Source: an uncultured Bradyrhizobium sp.
Lineage (GTDB): Bacteria > Pseudomonadota > Alphaproteobacteria > Rhizobiales > Xanthobacteraceae
Assembly: GCF_936928535.1 (NCBI RefSeq)
Contig: NZ_CAKZHY010000053.1
Coordinates: 1 to 64,000 of the forward strand
Reading direction: 5' to 3'
Length of the DNA stretch: 64,000 nucleotides
Shown here: in pieces, positions 26,774 to 34,947 of the stretch
Position numbering within the stretch: position 1 is the stretch's first letter
Layout: every line of letters begins with the position of its first letter
Made by a program: the position numbers and the translations under genes
Notes under the pieces: model-generated
What the model saw: the letters and a program-made list of their open reading frames with translations, nothing else
Databases searched by the model: none
Told to the model about the DNA's origin: nothing

Positions 26774-27616
26774 TCAAGCCAGATACTGCGTGAGATAGCC
26801 TTCCATGGCATAGAGCGCGCAGAGCGCAAGGCTCGACCACACGGCGGCGCTGAAATACAGGAACATCCAGGTCAGCTCGCCCTTCCAATGCGCGATGTCG
26901 TGGGTCACCACCCATCGCGTCGCGACGTCATGCAGGCCTTCGAGGAAGCCAAGGAAGTTGTTGCCCTCTTCATGCCCTGCCCGCCACCGGCTGAGATACA
27001 TGGGCACATCGACGGTGACGAGGAAGGCGAGGAAGCAGGCGATACCGACGATGCCTGACATTAACGCCCAGCGCACCACGCCCTGGAATTCCGGCATCAA
27101 GCGGCACAGCGCGATGCCGGCAAGGAAGAACGTCACCGCCCACAGCGAGTTTTCGATGGCGTTGAAGAGGAAATTGGTCGTCACCACCGCGTACCAGGAG
27201 AAGCATTCCGCGATGATGATAACAGGCACGATCACGAGCGCGATGTTCACCGCGGTCTCGGCGCCCGTCATCCGACCGAGCTGATGCAGGATGATCGCCC
27301 ATTGCGCGGTAAAGCAGACTTCGGCCACGGTCGCGACCGTGCGGCCGACAAACACGCTCGACAGCCAGGTGTCGAACAGGCAGATGCGCTGCACGTCGGC
27401 GCGCGGCAGCACCGAGCGGAAGGCGCAGCCGAACACATAGCCCGCGCAGAGCAGGAACATCAGCCCGATATCCGAGCCGCCGCCGACACTGCCGGCCACG
27501 GTCGGATAGAACTCGCGGTACAGCATGAACCAGACGAGAATGTTCGCAGCGCTGACCAGCGTCAGAGACCCCCACCACCACGCCAGGGGATTTGACCGTG
27601 CCTGCCACTGCAACAT
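26774..27616 (-). CDS. Unknown polytopic membrane protein
   Basis: The protein has about eight hydrophobic helices with many Trp and aromatic residues and no motif that I recognise. Possible starts are ATG 27667, 27640 and 27616. The last is preferred because GGAG precedes it at 6 bp, while the first ATG lies inside one of three direct repeats (27661-27741). From 27616 the length is 280 residues. A conserved-looking His stretch near the C terminus (THDIAHWKGE) could coordinate metal or a cofactor. It is convergent with the ABC binding protein gene (3 bp gap). Confidence 0.7.
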   Translation of the reverse strand: MLQWQARSNPLAWWWGSLTLVSAANILVWFMLYREFYPTVAGSVGGGSDIGLMFLLCAGYVFGCAFRSVLPRADVQRICLFDTWLSSVFVGRTVATVAEVCFTAQWAIILHQLGRMTGAETAVNIALVIVPVIIIAECFSWYAVVTTNFLFNAIENSLWAVTFFLAGIALCRLMPEFQGVVRWALMSGIVGIACFLAFLVTVDVPMYLSRWRAGHEEGNNFLGFLEGLHDVATRWVVTHDIAHWKGELTWMFLYFSAAVWSSLALCALYAMEGYLTQYLA

Positions 27617-27660
27617 GAACCGCTCCGCCGTAGTCATCATGACATTCAACGGTAGCAATT

Positions 27661-27741
27661 CTGTCATAAATCATTCGTTCCAGGCGACAAAAATCTGCGT
27701 GACGCCACTGTCATAATTCGCCTGCGCGCGCTGTCATAATT
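27661..27741. promoter_or_regulatory. Three direct copies of CTGTCATAA upstream of a membrane protein gene
   Basis: CTGTCATAA occurs at 27661-27669, and CTGTCATAATT at 27708-27718 and 27731-27741. The last two are 23 bp apart and the first is 47 bp from the second, roughly whole turns of the helix. CTGTCAT is also the Pho-box half-site, but the canonical 11-bp period is not kept and the orientation points away from the adjacent gene. A regulator site for the minus-strand membrane protein is the simplest reading. Confidence 0.4.
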
Positions 27742-27814
27742 GCGAAGGCACCTGCGTTTCCAAGCTTATTCCGGAGGCGCCGGTGTGAAGGCGCCCCCGA
27801 ATCAAGCGGGCCTC

Positions 27815-28306
27815 TTATTTCTTCATCCCACCGACATAGGCAGCGAGCTTGTCCAGCGTCTGATAGCCGTATTCGACGGCGCCGAATCCGATCATGCCGT
27901 CGCGCTGCTCGGTGCTGGAGGCCAGCTGCCGCATCATCAGCACCGTCTTGCCGTTGGCCTGCTCGGCAAAGGTGATGGTGAAGCGGAACATGCCGGGATC
28001 ATCGTCCTGGTCGGCGCCATGATCCATCTCCATGAAAGACGGCCGCTCGATGCGGCGGAAGCGCATGCGGTTCGAATAGACCGTACCGTCGGGCCCGATC
28101 ATGTTGAAGCGCCAGACGCCGCCGACGCGCACGTCGATCTCGAAGGTCTCGATCTTGAAGCCCTTCGGCCCGAACCATTGCGGCAAGTGTTTTGGATCGG
28201 ACCACGCCTCGAACACCAGATCGCGCGGCGCGTCGATCACGCGCGACATCACGATCTCGCGGTCTATCGACCATTGCGACAGGGCGGCGTTGGCAGGATT
28301 CGTCAT
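27815..28306 (-). CDS. SRPBCC (AHSA1/START-like) domain protein
   Basis: The 163-residue protein has the AHSA1 pattern: VMSRVIDAPRDLVFEAWSDP at the start, LPQWFGPKGF near residue 43, and a C-terminal long helix with FGAVEYGYQTLDKLA. The helix-grip fold forms a hydrophobic ligand pocket. Its start overlaps the stop of the ArsR-type gene (TAATG), the common arsR-AHSA1 pair found in many proteobacteria, where the pair is thought to act in stress or small-molecule responses. The ligand is unknown. Confidence 0.9.
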   Translation of the reverse strand: MTNPANAALSQWSIDREIVMSRVIDAPRDLVFEAWSDPKHLPQWFGPKGFKIETFEIDVRVGGVWRFNMIGPDGTVYSNRMRFRRIERPSFMEMDHGADQDDDPGMFRFTITFAEQANGKTVLMMRQLASSTEQRDGMIGFGAVEYGYQTLDKLAAYVGGMKK

Positions 28307-28713
28307 TACTCAGTACCTTTCCGTTTGCTTGGCTTGTAGGTGGTCTTCTCGGTCACTTTGGACGGCTGCTTGCCCGCCGCCCTCTCCTTCTTGAGCTTCA
28401 TGACATATGTCTCGAAGCGGTCGAGCCGCGCCTCCCAGATCGCGCGCTGGTGCTGGAACCAGTCTTCCGCACCGACGAGCGCCTCGGGACTGAGGCGACA
28501 GGTGCGCACGCGGCCTGATTTCTCCGACTGCACGAGCCCGCTCAGCTCCAGCACGTGGATGTGCTTCATGAAGCTCGGCAGCGCCATCTCGAACGGCTCG
28601 GCGAGCTCGCCGACCGAGGCTTCGCCGGCGCAAAGCCGCATGACGATCGCACGCCGCGTCGGATCAGCAAGCGCCGCGAAGACCTGGTCGAGCCGGGATA
28701 ATTGGTTAGCCAT
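28306..28713 (-). CDS. ArsR family transcriptional regulator
   Basis: From ATG 28713 the protein has 135 residues with a winged helix: FAALADPTRRAIVMRL near residue 12, GELAEPF, then the recognition helix ALPSFMKHIHVLE. Lysine-rich sequence forms the C-terminal tail. No metal-binding CxC is seen, so it is not a typical metal sensor. The start codon lies inside a perfect palindrome and 7 bp after a -10 element, so the mRNA is probably leaderless and autoregulated. It is translationally coupled to the SRPBCC gene. Confidence 0.9.
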   Translation of the reverse strand: MANQLSRLDQVFAALADPTRRAIVMRLCAGEASVGELAEPFEMALPSFMKHIHVLELSGLVQSEKSGRVRTCRLSPEALVGAEDWFQHQRAIWEARLDRFETYVMKLKKERAAGKQPSKVTEKTTYKPSKRKGTE

Positions 28714-28722
28714 AGAGCTAAC
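28705..28722. promoter_or_regulatory. ArsR operator 1, GTTAGC-N6-GCTAAC
   Basis: A perfect inverted repeat of 6-bp arms with a 6-bp centre covers the start codon and the edge of the -10 element of the ArsR gene. Binding here would block transcription directly. The same half-sites recur at 28755-28772, which supports a real regulator site. Confidence 0.6.
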
Positions 28723-28749
28723 TATAATCGCACCGCGATCCGGCGTCAA
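28721..28749 (-). promoter_or_regulatory. Promoter of the ArsR-SRPBCC operon
   Basis: On the minus strand TTGACG (28749-28744) is followed by 17 bp and TATAGT (28726-28721), close to the sigma-70 consensus. The predicted start of transcription falls at or within one or two bases of the ATG at 28713, which implies leaderless translation. It lies between the two matching palindromes. Confidence 0.6.
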
Positions 28750-28754
28750 CGATT

Positions 28755-28772
28755 GTTAGCTGACAGGCTAAG
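28755..28772. promoter_or_regulatory. ArsR operator 2, GTTAGC-N6-GCTAAG
   Basis: This is a second copy of the palindrome with identical 6-bp spacing and one changed outer base, centred 50 bp upstream of operator 1. It flanks the -35 element. Two matching sites around the promoter suggest cooperative repression by the ArsR protein. It might also affect the divergent serine hydrolase gene at 28882. Confidence 0.55.
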
Positions 28773-28881
28773 TTTTTTTGGAAGCGCCAGCGGAACTCAT
28801 AACGCGCAATCGTGAATTGGGACGCCGTCCCCGCCTCGCTACAATAGGATTCGGGGCGCACCGCATGATCAGATCGAGCAC

Positions 28882-30066
28882 GTGCCACCTGTTGTCATCT
28901 CACCCCACATCACGAGGCGATCCCTCGTCCGCGCCGCGCTTGTTCCCTTGGCGGTCGCGCTGGCCAACCCGCGCCCTGCCTTGGCCGATTCCGACATGAT
29001 CGCGCAAATGCGCGACCTCGTCGCGGCCGCGCTCGCGCCCACCGCGACACCGGACCAGCCGGGCGGCCTCTCCGCGGCGCTCTATGCCGGTCGGCATCTC
29101 GAATTCTTCAGCTACGGCCTTGCCGACGACGCCACCAGGCGGTCCGTGACGCCGGACACGCTGTTCAACCTCGCTTCGTTGCGAAAGCCGTTCGAGGCGA
29201 CGCTGCTGGCATCGGGCGCGCTCCGCGGCGAGCTCAAGCTCGACGATCCTCTGCCGAAATATCTGCCTGAGCTAGGTGGTGACTACATCCGCAACGTCAC
29301 GATCGGCGAGCTCGCCACGCACACATCAGGTCTATTGCTGCCGACCGATCACCCGCCCTGGCCGAACGATTCCTATTCGCAGGCGCAGTTCGTCGCGATG
29401 CTCAACGCGTTCACGCCGTCCGCAGGCGTCGCGCCGGGCAAGCAGCGCATCTACAGCCATGCCGGCTACGTCCTGCTTCAGCTCGTGCTCGAGCGCTGCT
29501 ATCGCGCGCCGATCGCAAGACTGATCGAGAGCCGCGTGCTCAAGCCGCTCGGCATGCACGCAACCTCCATTCCCGAACGCGGACCTGACAACCGCGCGGT
29601 CATGGACGAGGCCACAATGCGACGCGTCGTACAGGGCTATTCCGACCAGGGCAGCGCGATCGGCTCGATCGGAGGCCAACAGAGCTATTTCGACTTCCCC
29701 GGCACCGGCCAGATGTTCTCGTCAGCGCGCGATCTTGCGACATTCGTCGCGGCCTGCGTCGACGGCCGCACGATCGACCCGCGTCTGCGGGAGGCGCTGC
29801 ACATGACGCAGCGCGAAGCCTTCCACGTCGACCAAAGGTACGAACAGGCAACCTTCGGGCAGGGCATGGCGTGGGAGACAGTCCACCTCCCCGGCGTCAC
29901 AATCGTCGACAAGCCGGGCGGGCTCAACAACGCATCGGGCTATATTGGCCTCGTCCCGGCGTACCGGATCGGCATCGTGTTGCTTGCCAATCGCGGCGAT
30001 TATCCGCGCGAGATCGCCCGCTACAAGATCCTGCCTGCGCTGGCGAGACTGGTGGCGCACAGCTGA
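28882..30066 (+). CDS. Exported serine hydrolase, beta-lactamase class C/PBP-like
   Basis: The 394-residue protein has an Arg-Arg containing leader (TRRSLVRAAL, cleavage likely near ALA at 35) that may use the Tat or Sec route. The SxxK motif SLRK with the nucleophile Ser99 is followed by HTSG near 147 and YSH at 191-193 in place of the usual Tyr-x-Asn. KPGGLNNASG near residue 345 takes the KTG position. The class includes D,D-peptidases, esterases and AmpC-like enzymes. The changed second and third motifs argue for an esterase or peptidase rather than a real beta-lactamase. Start GTG 28882 is the only reasonable start near the leader. Confidence 0.85.
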   Translation: MPPVVISPHITRRSLVRAALVPLAVALANPRPALADSDMIAQMRDLVAAALAPTATPDQPGGLSAALYAGRHLEFFSYGLADDATRRSVTPDTLFNLASLRKPFEATLLASGALRGELKLDDPLPKYLPELGGDYIRNVTIGELATHTSGLLLPTDHPPWPNDSYSQAQFVAMLNAFTPSAGVAPGKQRIYSHAGYVLLQLVLERCYRAPIARLIESRVLKPLGMHATSIPERGPDNRAVMDEATMRRVVQGYSDQGSAIGSIGGQQSYFDFPGTGQMFSSARDLATFVAACVDGRTIDPRLREALHMTQREAFHVDQRYEQATFGQGMAWETVHLPGVTIVDKPGGLNNASGYIGLVPAYRIGIVLLANRGDYPREIARYKILPALARLVAHS

Positions 30067-30142
30067 CGAGCAGCACGACATCTTTCGCGGGTTCCATCGC
30101 GATAGGGCAGCGGCGCTTGCCTATTGCGTGTGAGGCCTGCGG

Positions 30143-30170
30143 TTGACTTGCGATGCCGGCCGCCTACACT
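30143..30170 (+). promoter_or_regulatory. Promoter of the heptad-repeat protein gene
   Basis: TTGACT at 30143-30148 and TACACT at 30165-30170, separated by 16 bp, resemble a sigma-70 type promoter. Transcription would begin near 30177, about 38 bp before the ATG at 30215. The gene appears to be transcribed alone. Confidence 0.45.
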
Positions 30171-30214
30171 CCACGAATTGCTGCGATAGATTGTTGAGAC
30201 ATGGAGCTTCGGCC

Positions 30215-31147
30215 ATGGCCTCCGATTTTTTCCTCAAGTTCGACGGCGTCGACGAATTCCTCGCACACAAGCTCGATCACGACTTCCTCAAATTCGGACA
30301 TGATTTCGATCGCGTCGGCGATGCGCTGACAGATCTGTTTTCCGACACCCTGAAATTCGACGAGCACAAGGTTGCCGTCGACTTCAAGCACGATACCGAG
30401 CAGGCCGCTTTCGACTTCATCAAGCTCGGCTTCGATACGCTGAAGCTCGACGACGTCCTGCACAAGTTCGACGACGTCATCCTGAAATACGCCGACCAGA
30501 CGCCGTCCGTGAGCACTTTCGCGGAAAGCAGCGACGGCGGCGGGCTCAAGCTGTCCGACGACTTCATCAAGCTCGACACTGATTTCCAGGCCGCCAGCTT
30601 CGAGGCCATCAAGCTCGGGCTCGACACGATCAAGCTGCACGTATCAGGCGAAGGCGCCAATGAGTCCTTCATCAAATGGGCCGGCGATCTCTCCGATTTC
30701 AGCGCCGGACTGCACAAGGTCGGCGACGATTTCCTGAAAGTGGGTCAGGACTTCCTCAAGCTTGGCGATCTCTCGAACTCCGAGACGATCGACCAGGCCT
30801 TCATCAAGCTCGGCGGCGGCGCCCTGAAGGTCAGCGACGACCTGCACAAGGTCAGCGACGACTTCTTCAAGATCGTCACCGACATCACCGGTTCCCAGGA
30901 CAATTTCGGCACGCTCAAGATCGACCAGATCGCGCTGAAATTCGGCGATGATTTTCACAAGCTGGACGCGGATCTGCACAAGCTCAACACTGACGTCGGC
31001 GCGCTCGGCGACGACTATATCAAGCTGGCCGGTGCGCTGACCGGCCACGGCCAGGGCGGGAGTCAAGGCGGCAGTACGACGACCACCTCAGACAGCGATG
31101 CGCTGCATCAGCTCTTGCAACACGCGCACGATTTCTCGCTGCTGTAG
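30215..31147 (+). CDS. Heptad-repeat protein of unknown function
   Basis: The 310-residue acidic protein is built almost wholly from seven-residue units with consensus D-[F/L]-x-K-[L/F/V]-[G/S/D]-x. Examples are DFLKVGQ DFLKLGD, and ALKFGD DFHKLDA DLHKLNT. Hydrophobic residues fall at positions 2 and 5 of each unit, as in an amphipathic or coiled-coil helix, and Phe, Lys and Asp dominate. A Gly/Ser/Thr-rich linker near residue 278 leads to the last 20 residues, ending HDFSLL, which resembles a C-terminal type I secretion tail. No N-terminal signal peptide or membrane helix is seen. ATG 30215 begins the repeats. I recognise no named family; role unknown. Confidence 0.8.
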   Translation: MASDFFLKFDGVDEFLAHKLDHDFLKFGHDFDRVGDALTDLFSDTLKFDEHKVAVDFKHDTEQAAFDFIKLGFDTLKLDDVLHKFDDVILKYADQTPSVSTFAESSDGGGLKLSDDFIKLDTDFQAASFEAIKLGLDTIKLHVSGEGANESFIKWAGDLSDFSAGLHKVGDDFLKVGQDFLKLGDLSNSETIDQAFIKLGGGALKVSDDLHKVSDDFFKIVTDITGSQDNFGTLKIDQIALKFGDDFHKLDADLHKLNTDVGALGDDYIKLAGALTGHGQGGSQGGSTTTTSDSDALHQLLQHAHDFSLL

Positions 31148-32680
31148 CTAAGCGATTCCGAGCCGTCCAAGCAGCGGCAGGATGCGCTCGTCGATCGCGG
31201 CAAGCCTGCCCGCGATCTCGGCGCGAACCTCGTCCGGGGTGAGCTTTTGGCCGTCCTTCCCAAAGCGTTCCCCACTGGCGGTGGCGAGGCTCGCCAGCAG
31301 TGCGGCGGGGTCGGCGATGCCCTTGCGCCTCGCCTGCATATAGAGCTGCGTGAGACGATCGACCCTGATACCGCCACCGGTGACAGGCGAGGCGAGATAA
31401 TTCAGCTCCGCCGTCTCCTTGGCGCGCGCCGTCACCGCCGCGTTGAACGCTCGCGCCGATTTCTGCCGCGCCGCCTCGTCCTCCGGCGGCAGCGCCGGCG
31501 CGAGGTGCCCCTGCCCGACCAGCACCTTGATGGCATCGGTGAGCGAGGCCCAGCCCAGCGTCGTCTCCGGCAGACGTTCGACCACCTCGCGCAAGCTCAG
31601 AGGCCCTGCGGCAAACGCGTCGATTACGCCCTGATAGATCTCGCCGCGCAGCTGGAAGCGGCCAAGCGGCGTATCGAAGGTGAGCTCGATATCGTCGCGC
31701 GGGCTCGTCAGCACGAAGCGCGTTGCCAGCCAGCGTTCCCGCGCCGCCATCGGCGCCATTGGCGTAAATCCCTTGGCGAAGATGTCCCGGCGAAACTGGC
31801 GGCCGATGATCATGTCGCGCGTGGTCTCATTGATCAAGGGATCGGTAAGATCGGCCAGCAGCGCCTGCTGGCTGTCCGTGAAGTTGACCCGATCGACATG
31901 ATCAGTGAGATGTGCCGAGCCGAGAAAGGTCAGCTTCGCGGCCGCGAGCTCCTGGGCGAGATCGCCGAAGTTAAACGCCTGCCAGTCGCGCGTCAGAAGC
32001 TCGTGCGCGAGATAGGACGCAGGAAGCTTGCGCAGCCGCTCGAGCTGTACGGCGGCCTGCGGGTACATGCGGTAGAAATGCGCGCCGGCCTCCTTCAGGC
32101 CGTCGGCAAGCGCGAGCGCCTGGTCCAGCGCGCGTTTTGACGAGACCTGCGGTTGCGCGCCCTGCAACTGCACCATCAGCCGGCGTAGCGGCGCCATTCC
32201 TGCCCAGCCCGGCATCGCGTCGTAGGAGACGTAGACGAGCCCGCCAGGCCTCAAGCGCCGCCGGATCAGCGCGACGATCGCCTTGCAATGCTCGGCGCCG
32301 ATCCAGCTATAGACCCCGTGGAGCGCGATGACGTCGAATTCCGGCACCGAGGCGTCGTCGGCGAGTTCGGCAAAATCGGCTTCGCGAAAGTCGATGTTGT
32401 CGAGCCCCGCAGCATCGGCCAGCGACCGCGCACTCGCGATATGGGTCGGGTTGAAATCAGCCGCGAAGACCTCAGTGTTGGGATTGGCGGCGGCGACGAT
32501 GGTGGCGGTCAGCCCTTGCCCGCAGCCGAGATCGCAATAGCTGAGCGGCTCGCCGCGTCCCCCGGCGACCGCCACGCCCTTGGCGAGCGCGGCGAAGCTG
32601 AGCATAGCCGGCACCTGCACGCGGCAGAAATCGTGCACATAGGCGGTGTCGACGACGTAACCGGATCCCCAATCGGCCAT
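31148..32680 (-). CDS. Class I SAM-dependent methyltransferase with methyltransferase regulatory domain
   Basis: The 510-residue protein has motif I (YCDLGCGQGLTATIVAA, near residue 48) for S-adenosylmethionine binding, an acidic residue after strand 2 (VFAADFNPT), and motif IV-like ALHGVYSW near residue 115. A second half of the kind called the methyltransferase regulatory domain follows. The family is found beside diverse bacterial genes and the acceptor is unknown. ATG 32680 is chosen because conservation starts at WGSGYVVDTAYVH. It is convergent with the heptad-repeat gene, with no gap. Confidence 0.88.
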   Translation of the reverse strand: MADWGSGYVVDTAYVHDFCRVQVPAMLSFAALAKGVAVAGGRGEPLSYCDLGCGQGLTATIVAAANPNTEVFAADFNPTHIASARSLADAAGLDNIDFREADFAELADDASVPEFDVIALHGVYSWIGAEHCKAIVALIRRRLRPGGLVYVSYDAMPGWAGMAPLRRLMVQLQGAQPQVSSKRALDQALALADGLKEAGAHFYRMYPQAAVQLERLRKLPASYLAHELLTRDWQAFNFGDLAQELAAAKLTFLGSAHLTDHVDRVNFTDSQQALLADLTDPLINETTRDMIIGRQFRRDIFAKGFTPMAPMAARERWLATRFVLTSPRDDIELTFDTPLGRFQLRGEIYQGVIDAFAAGPLSLREVVERLPETTLGWASLTDAIKVLVGQGHLAPALPPEDEAARQKSARAFNAAVTARAKETAELNYLASPVTGGGIRVDRLTQLYMQARRKGIADPAALLASLATASGERFGKDGQKLTPDEVRAEIAGRLAAIDERILPLLGRLGIA

Positions 32681-32759
32681 GCGACCCTCGCGAGGACATC
32701 CAACAACGTAACGAGCACAAGCTCGCACAAGTCGGCAGACGGCTCAAGCGAGGTAGGGG

Positions 32760-33464
32760 TCAGACCGAGCGCGTCAGGCCGCCGTCGACGCGGATGTTCT
32801 GGCCGGTGATGTAGGCGGCGCCGTCGGAGGCGAGGAACGAGATCGTCGCCGCGATCTCCTCGACCTTGCCGTAACGCTTCAGCGGCACGCTGTCGCGGCG
32901 CGCATCCGTCTGCGGCAGGCTGTCGATCCAGCCCGGCAGCACGTTGTTCATGCGGATGTTGTCGGCCGCATGGGTGTCGGTGAAGATCTTTGTGAAAGCC
33001 GCGAGCCCTGCGCGGAACACCGCCGAGGTCGGAAACATAGAACTCGGCTCGAACGCCCAGGCGGTCGAGATGTTGATGATGGCGCCGCCTTTCTGCGCCT
33101 GCATCACCGGCGTCACCAGCCGGGTCGGGCGGATCACGTTGAGCAGATAGGTGTCGAGGCCAGTGTGCCATTGCTCGTCGGTGATCTCCGTGATCGCCGC
33201 GCGCGGACCGTGGCCGGCGCTATTGACGAGCACGTCGATCCGTCCCCACTTCGAGAGCGCGCCGTCGACGAGGCGCTTCAGATCGTCGCTGGACTTGTTG
33301 GAGCCGGTCACGCCGAACCCGCCGAGCTCGGCCGCGAGCGCCTCGCCCTTGCCGGAGGACGACAGGATCGCGACGTTAAAGCCGTCGGCGGCAAGCCGCC
33401 GCGCGGCCCCCGCCCCCATGCCGCTGCCGCCTGCGGTGACGAGCGCGACCTTCTCTGCTGCCAT
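32760..33464 (-). CDS. SDR family oxidoreductase lacking the usual Tyr and Lys
   Basis: The 234-residue protein has an SDR cofactor loop (TAGGSGMGAG near residue 9) and NSAG near 87. The expected Tyr-x3-Lys positions read T-S-A-V-F in FPTSAVFRAGL (around residues 143-153), so both catalytic residues are changed. A C-terminal GQNIRVDGG segment is normal. Such changes occur in a divergent SDR subgroup with similar FPTSAVFRA sequences (from memory). Catalysis may use other residues, or the protein may bind NAD(P) without oxidoreduction. ATG 33464 has GGGA upstream. Confidence 0.85.
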   Translation of the reverse strand: MAAEKVALVTAGGSGMGAGAARRLAADGFNVAILSSSGKGEALAAELGGFGVTGSNKSSDDLKRLVDGALSKWGRIDVLVNSAGHGPRAAITEITDEQWHTGLDTYLLNVIRPTRLVTPVMQAQKGGAIINISTAWAFEPSSMFPTSAVFRAGLAAFTKIFTDTHAADNIRMNNVLPGWIDSLPQTDARRDSVPLKRYGKVEEIAATISFLASDGAAYITGQNIRVDGGLTRSV

Positions 33465-33610
33465 GACCAAATATCCCTGTGATAGCGTTGCGGCGAGCCC
33501 AAATTCAGTCTGCCAAGGTTCCGGCTCAGCCTGTCATCAGGCCTTCTACAGCCAGACTTGCCCGCAAACCAGACTTTGCCCGCAGGTCCATTGCCCCGAG
33601 ACAACGCAAC

Positions 33611-34453
33611 ATGAGCGATATGCAGATTCGCAATTTACGCCCCGGTGACATCTCCGTTGCGATCGAGTGGGCCGCAGCCGAGGGCTGGAATCCGGGCCTT
33701 GCCGATGCCGCCTGCTTCGCCATCCCCGATGCACGAGGCTTCTTCGTCGGCGAGATCGATGGCGAGCCGGTCGCGACCGTCTCCTGCGTCACCTACGACG
33801 AGCGCTTCGCCTTCCTCGGCTTCTATATCGTGCGCGCAGGTTTTCGCGGCAAAGGCTACGGCTTGCAAATCTGGAACGCTGCGATTGCGCATGCGGGCGC
33901 GCGTGTGATCGGGCTCGACGGCGTCGTGGCACAGCAGGGCAATTACAAGAAGTCCGGCTTCCAGCTGGCTTACGCCAATATCCGCTATAGTGGCATCGTT
34001 GCCGCGCCGCCAAAGCCGCCCGCCGAGATTGTTGCGCTCGACACGATCCCATTTGCGCTTGTAGAGGCCGACGACGCCACCGTCTTCCCTGCCCCGCGCG
34101 CAGCTTTTTTGCGCGCCTGGATCGACACGCCGGGACACGTTGGCCGCGCACTGCTGCGCGACGGCAAGCTTGCCGCGTGGGGCGTGATCCGGCCCTGCCG
34201 GACTGGCCGCAAAATTGGCCCGCTCGTAGCCAATGACCGCGCCGCGGCGGAGGCCGTTGTACAGGGTTTGCTGGCGAGCCCGGGCAGCAACGAGATTGTG
34301 CTCGACATCCCCGCTGTGAACCGCGATGCTATTGCGCTTGCGGAATCCCTCAGGTTGAAGCCGACATTCGAAACGGCGCGAATGTACACTGGACCGATCC
34401 CGTCGCTGCGGCTGGAGCGCGTGTTCGGCGTAACCAGCTTTGAATTAGGCTAG
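33611..34453 (+). CDS. GNAT family N-acetyltransferase, two-domain type
   Basis: The 280-residue protein has an N-terminal GNAT fold with the acetyl-CoA loop VRAGFRGKGYGLQIW near residue 80 (the R-x2-G-x-G pattern), then a second domain of the type called acetyltransferase 18. The pair occurs in a group of uncharacterised GNAT proteins. The acceptor is unknown. ATG 33611 starts the conserved DMQIRNLRPGD. It is divergent from the SDR gene. Confidence 0.85.
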   Translation: MSDMQIRNLRPGDISVAIEWAAAEGWNPGLADAACFAIPDARGFFVGEIDGEPVATVSCVTYDERFAFLGFYIVRAGFRGKGYGLQIWNAAIAHAGARVIGLDGVVAQQGNYKKSGFQLAYANIRYSGIVAAPPKPPAEIVALDTIPFALVEADDATVFPAPRAAFLRAWIDTPGHVGRALLRDGKLAAWGVIRPCRTGRKIGPLVANDRAAAEAVVQGLLASPGSNEIVLDIPAVNRDAIALAESLRLKPTFETARMYTGPIPSLRLERVFGVTSFELG

Positions 34454-34608
34454 TACCGATTTCGAATAAGGCCGTGCCGTCCTGGAATTTGTAATCTGGT
34501 TCACGTCGCGGCTTTGGCGCAGCGTGTATTCCTATTGCGCCCGCTGATTTTGGCGGACGGCTCGAACGACATTTTTTTGACCATCGATATTTCATCCGAG
34601 AGGATTTC

Positions 34609-34923
34609 ATGACCGAAGCCAGAACCAAGGCCGACTCGTCCCAGCACTCCGCCGATGACACGCAGCGCCTCGGCATTGCAGCAGCGTTGGTGCTGGCCGT
34701 TGTGACGGCCCTCGGGGTTCACGCACTCGTCTCCGCGCCGGCGATACGGGAAGCCGCGCAGGCCGAGCTCGCGCGCATCATTGCCGATGAGGATCGGGAT
34801 GTTTGCGGTCAGTTCGGGCTACGCCCGGGAACGAATGCGTTTGTGGCTTGCAGCCGTGAGCTGGCGAATGTCAGGCAAAAACAGTCCGACCGCGACCAGG
34901 CGGCTGCGGCCGGCATTCTGTAG
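34609..34923 (+). CDS. Small single-pass membrane protein, unknown
   Basis: The 104-residue protein has one hydrophobic helix at about residues 22-42. The acidic soluble tail contains two cysteines (VCGQFGLRPG and ACSREL) that could form a disulfide. The ATG has a strong GAGAGGATT site. The orientation with the C-terminal part outside is plausible. No family is recognised, although tails of the form CxxFG..PGT.....C are seen in small secreted proteins of Bradyrhizobium. Confidence 0.7.
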   Translation: MTEARTKADSSQHSADDTQRLGIAAALVLAVVTALGVHALVSAPAIREAAQAELARIIADEDRDVCGQFGLRPGTNAFVACSRELANVRQKQSDRDQAAAAGIL

Positions 34924-34947
34924 TCGCTGCGCCTGGCTCGGCGCCGA

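Noticed and set aside
27661..27741. CTGTCATAATT repeats as a canonical Pho box
   Set aside because: Spacing is 23 and 47 bp instead of 11, and orientation points away from the gene; kept only as direct repeats.
28882..30066. Serine hydrolase as a true AmpC beta-lactamase
   Set aside because: The Tyr-x-Asn and Lys-Thr-Gly motifs are replaced by YSH and KPG, so antibiotic resistance is not supported.
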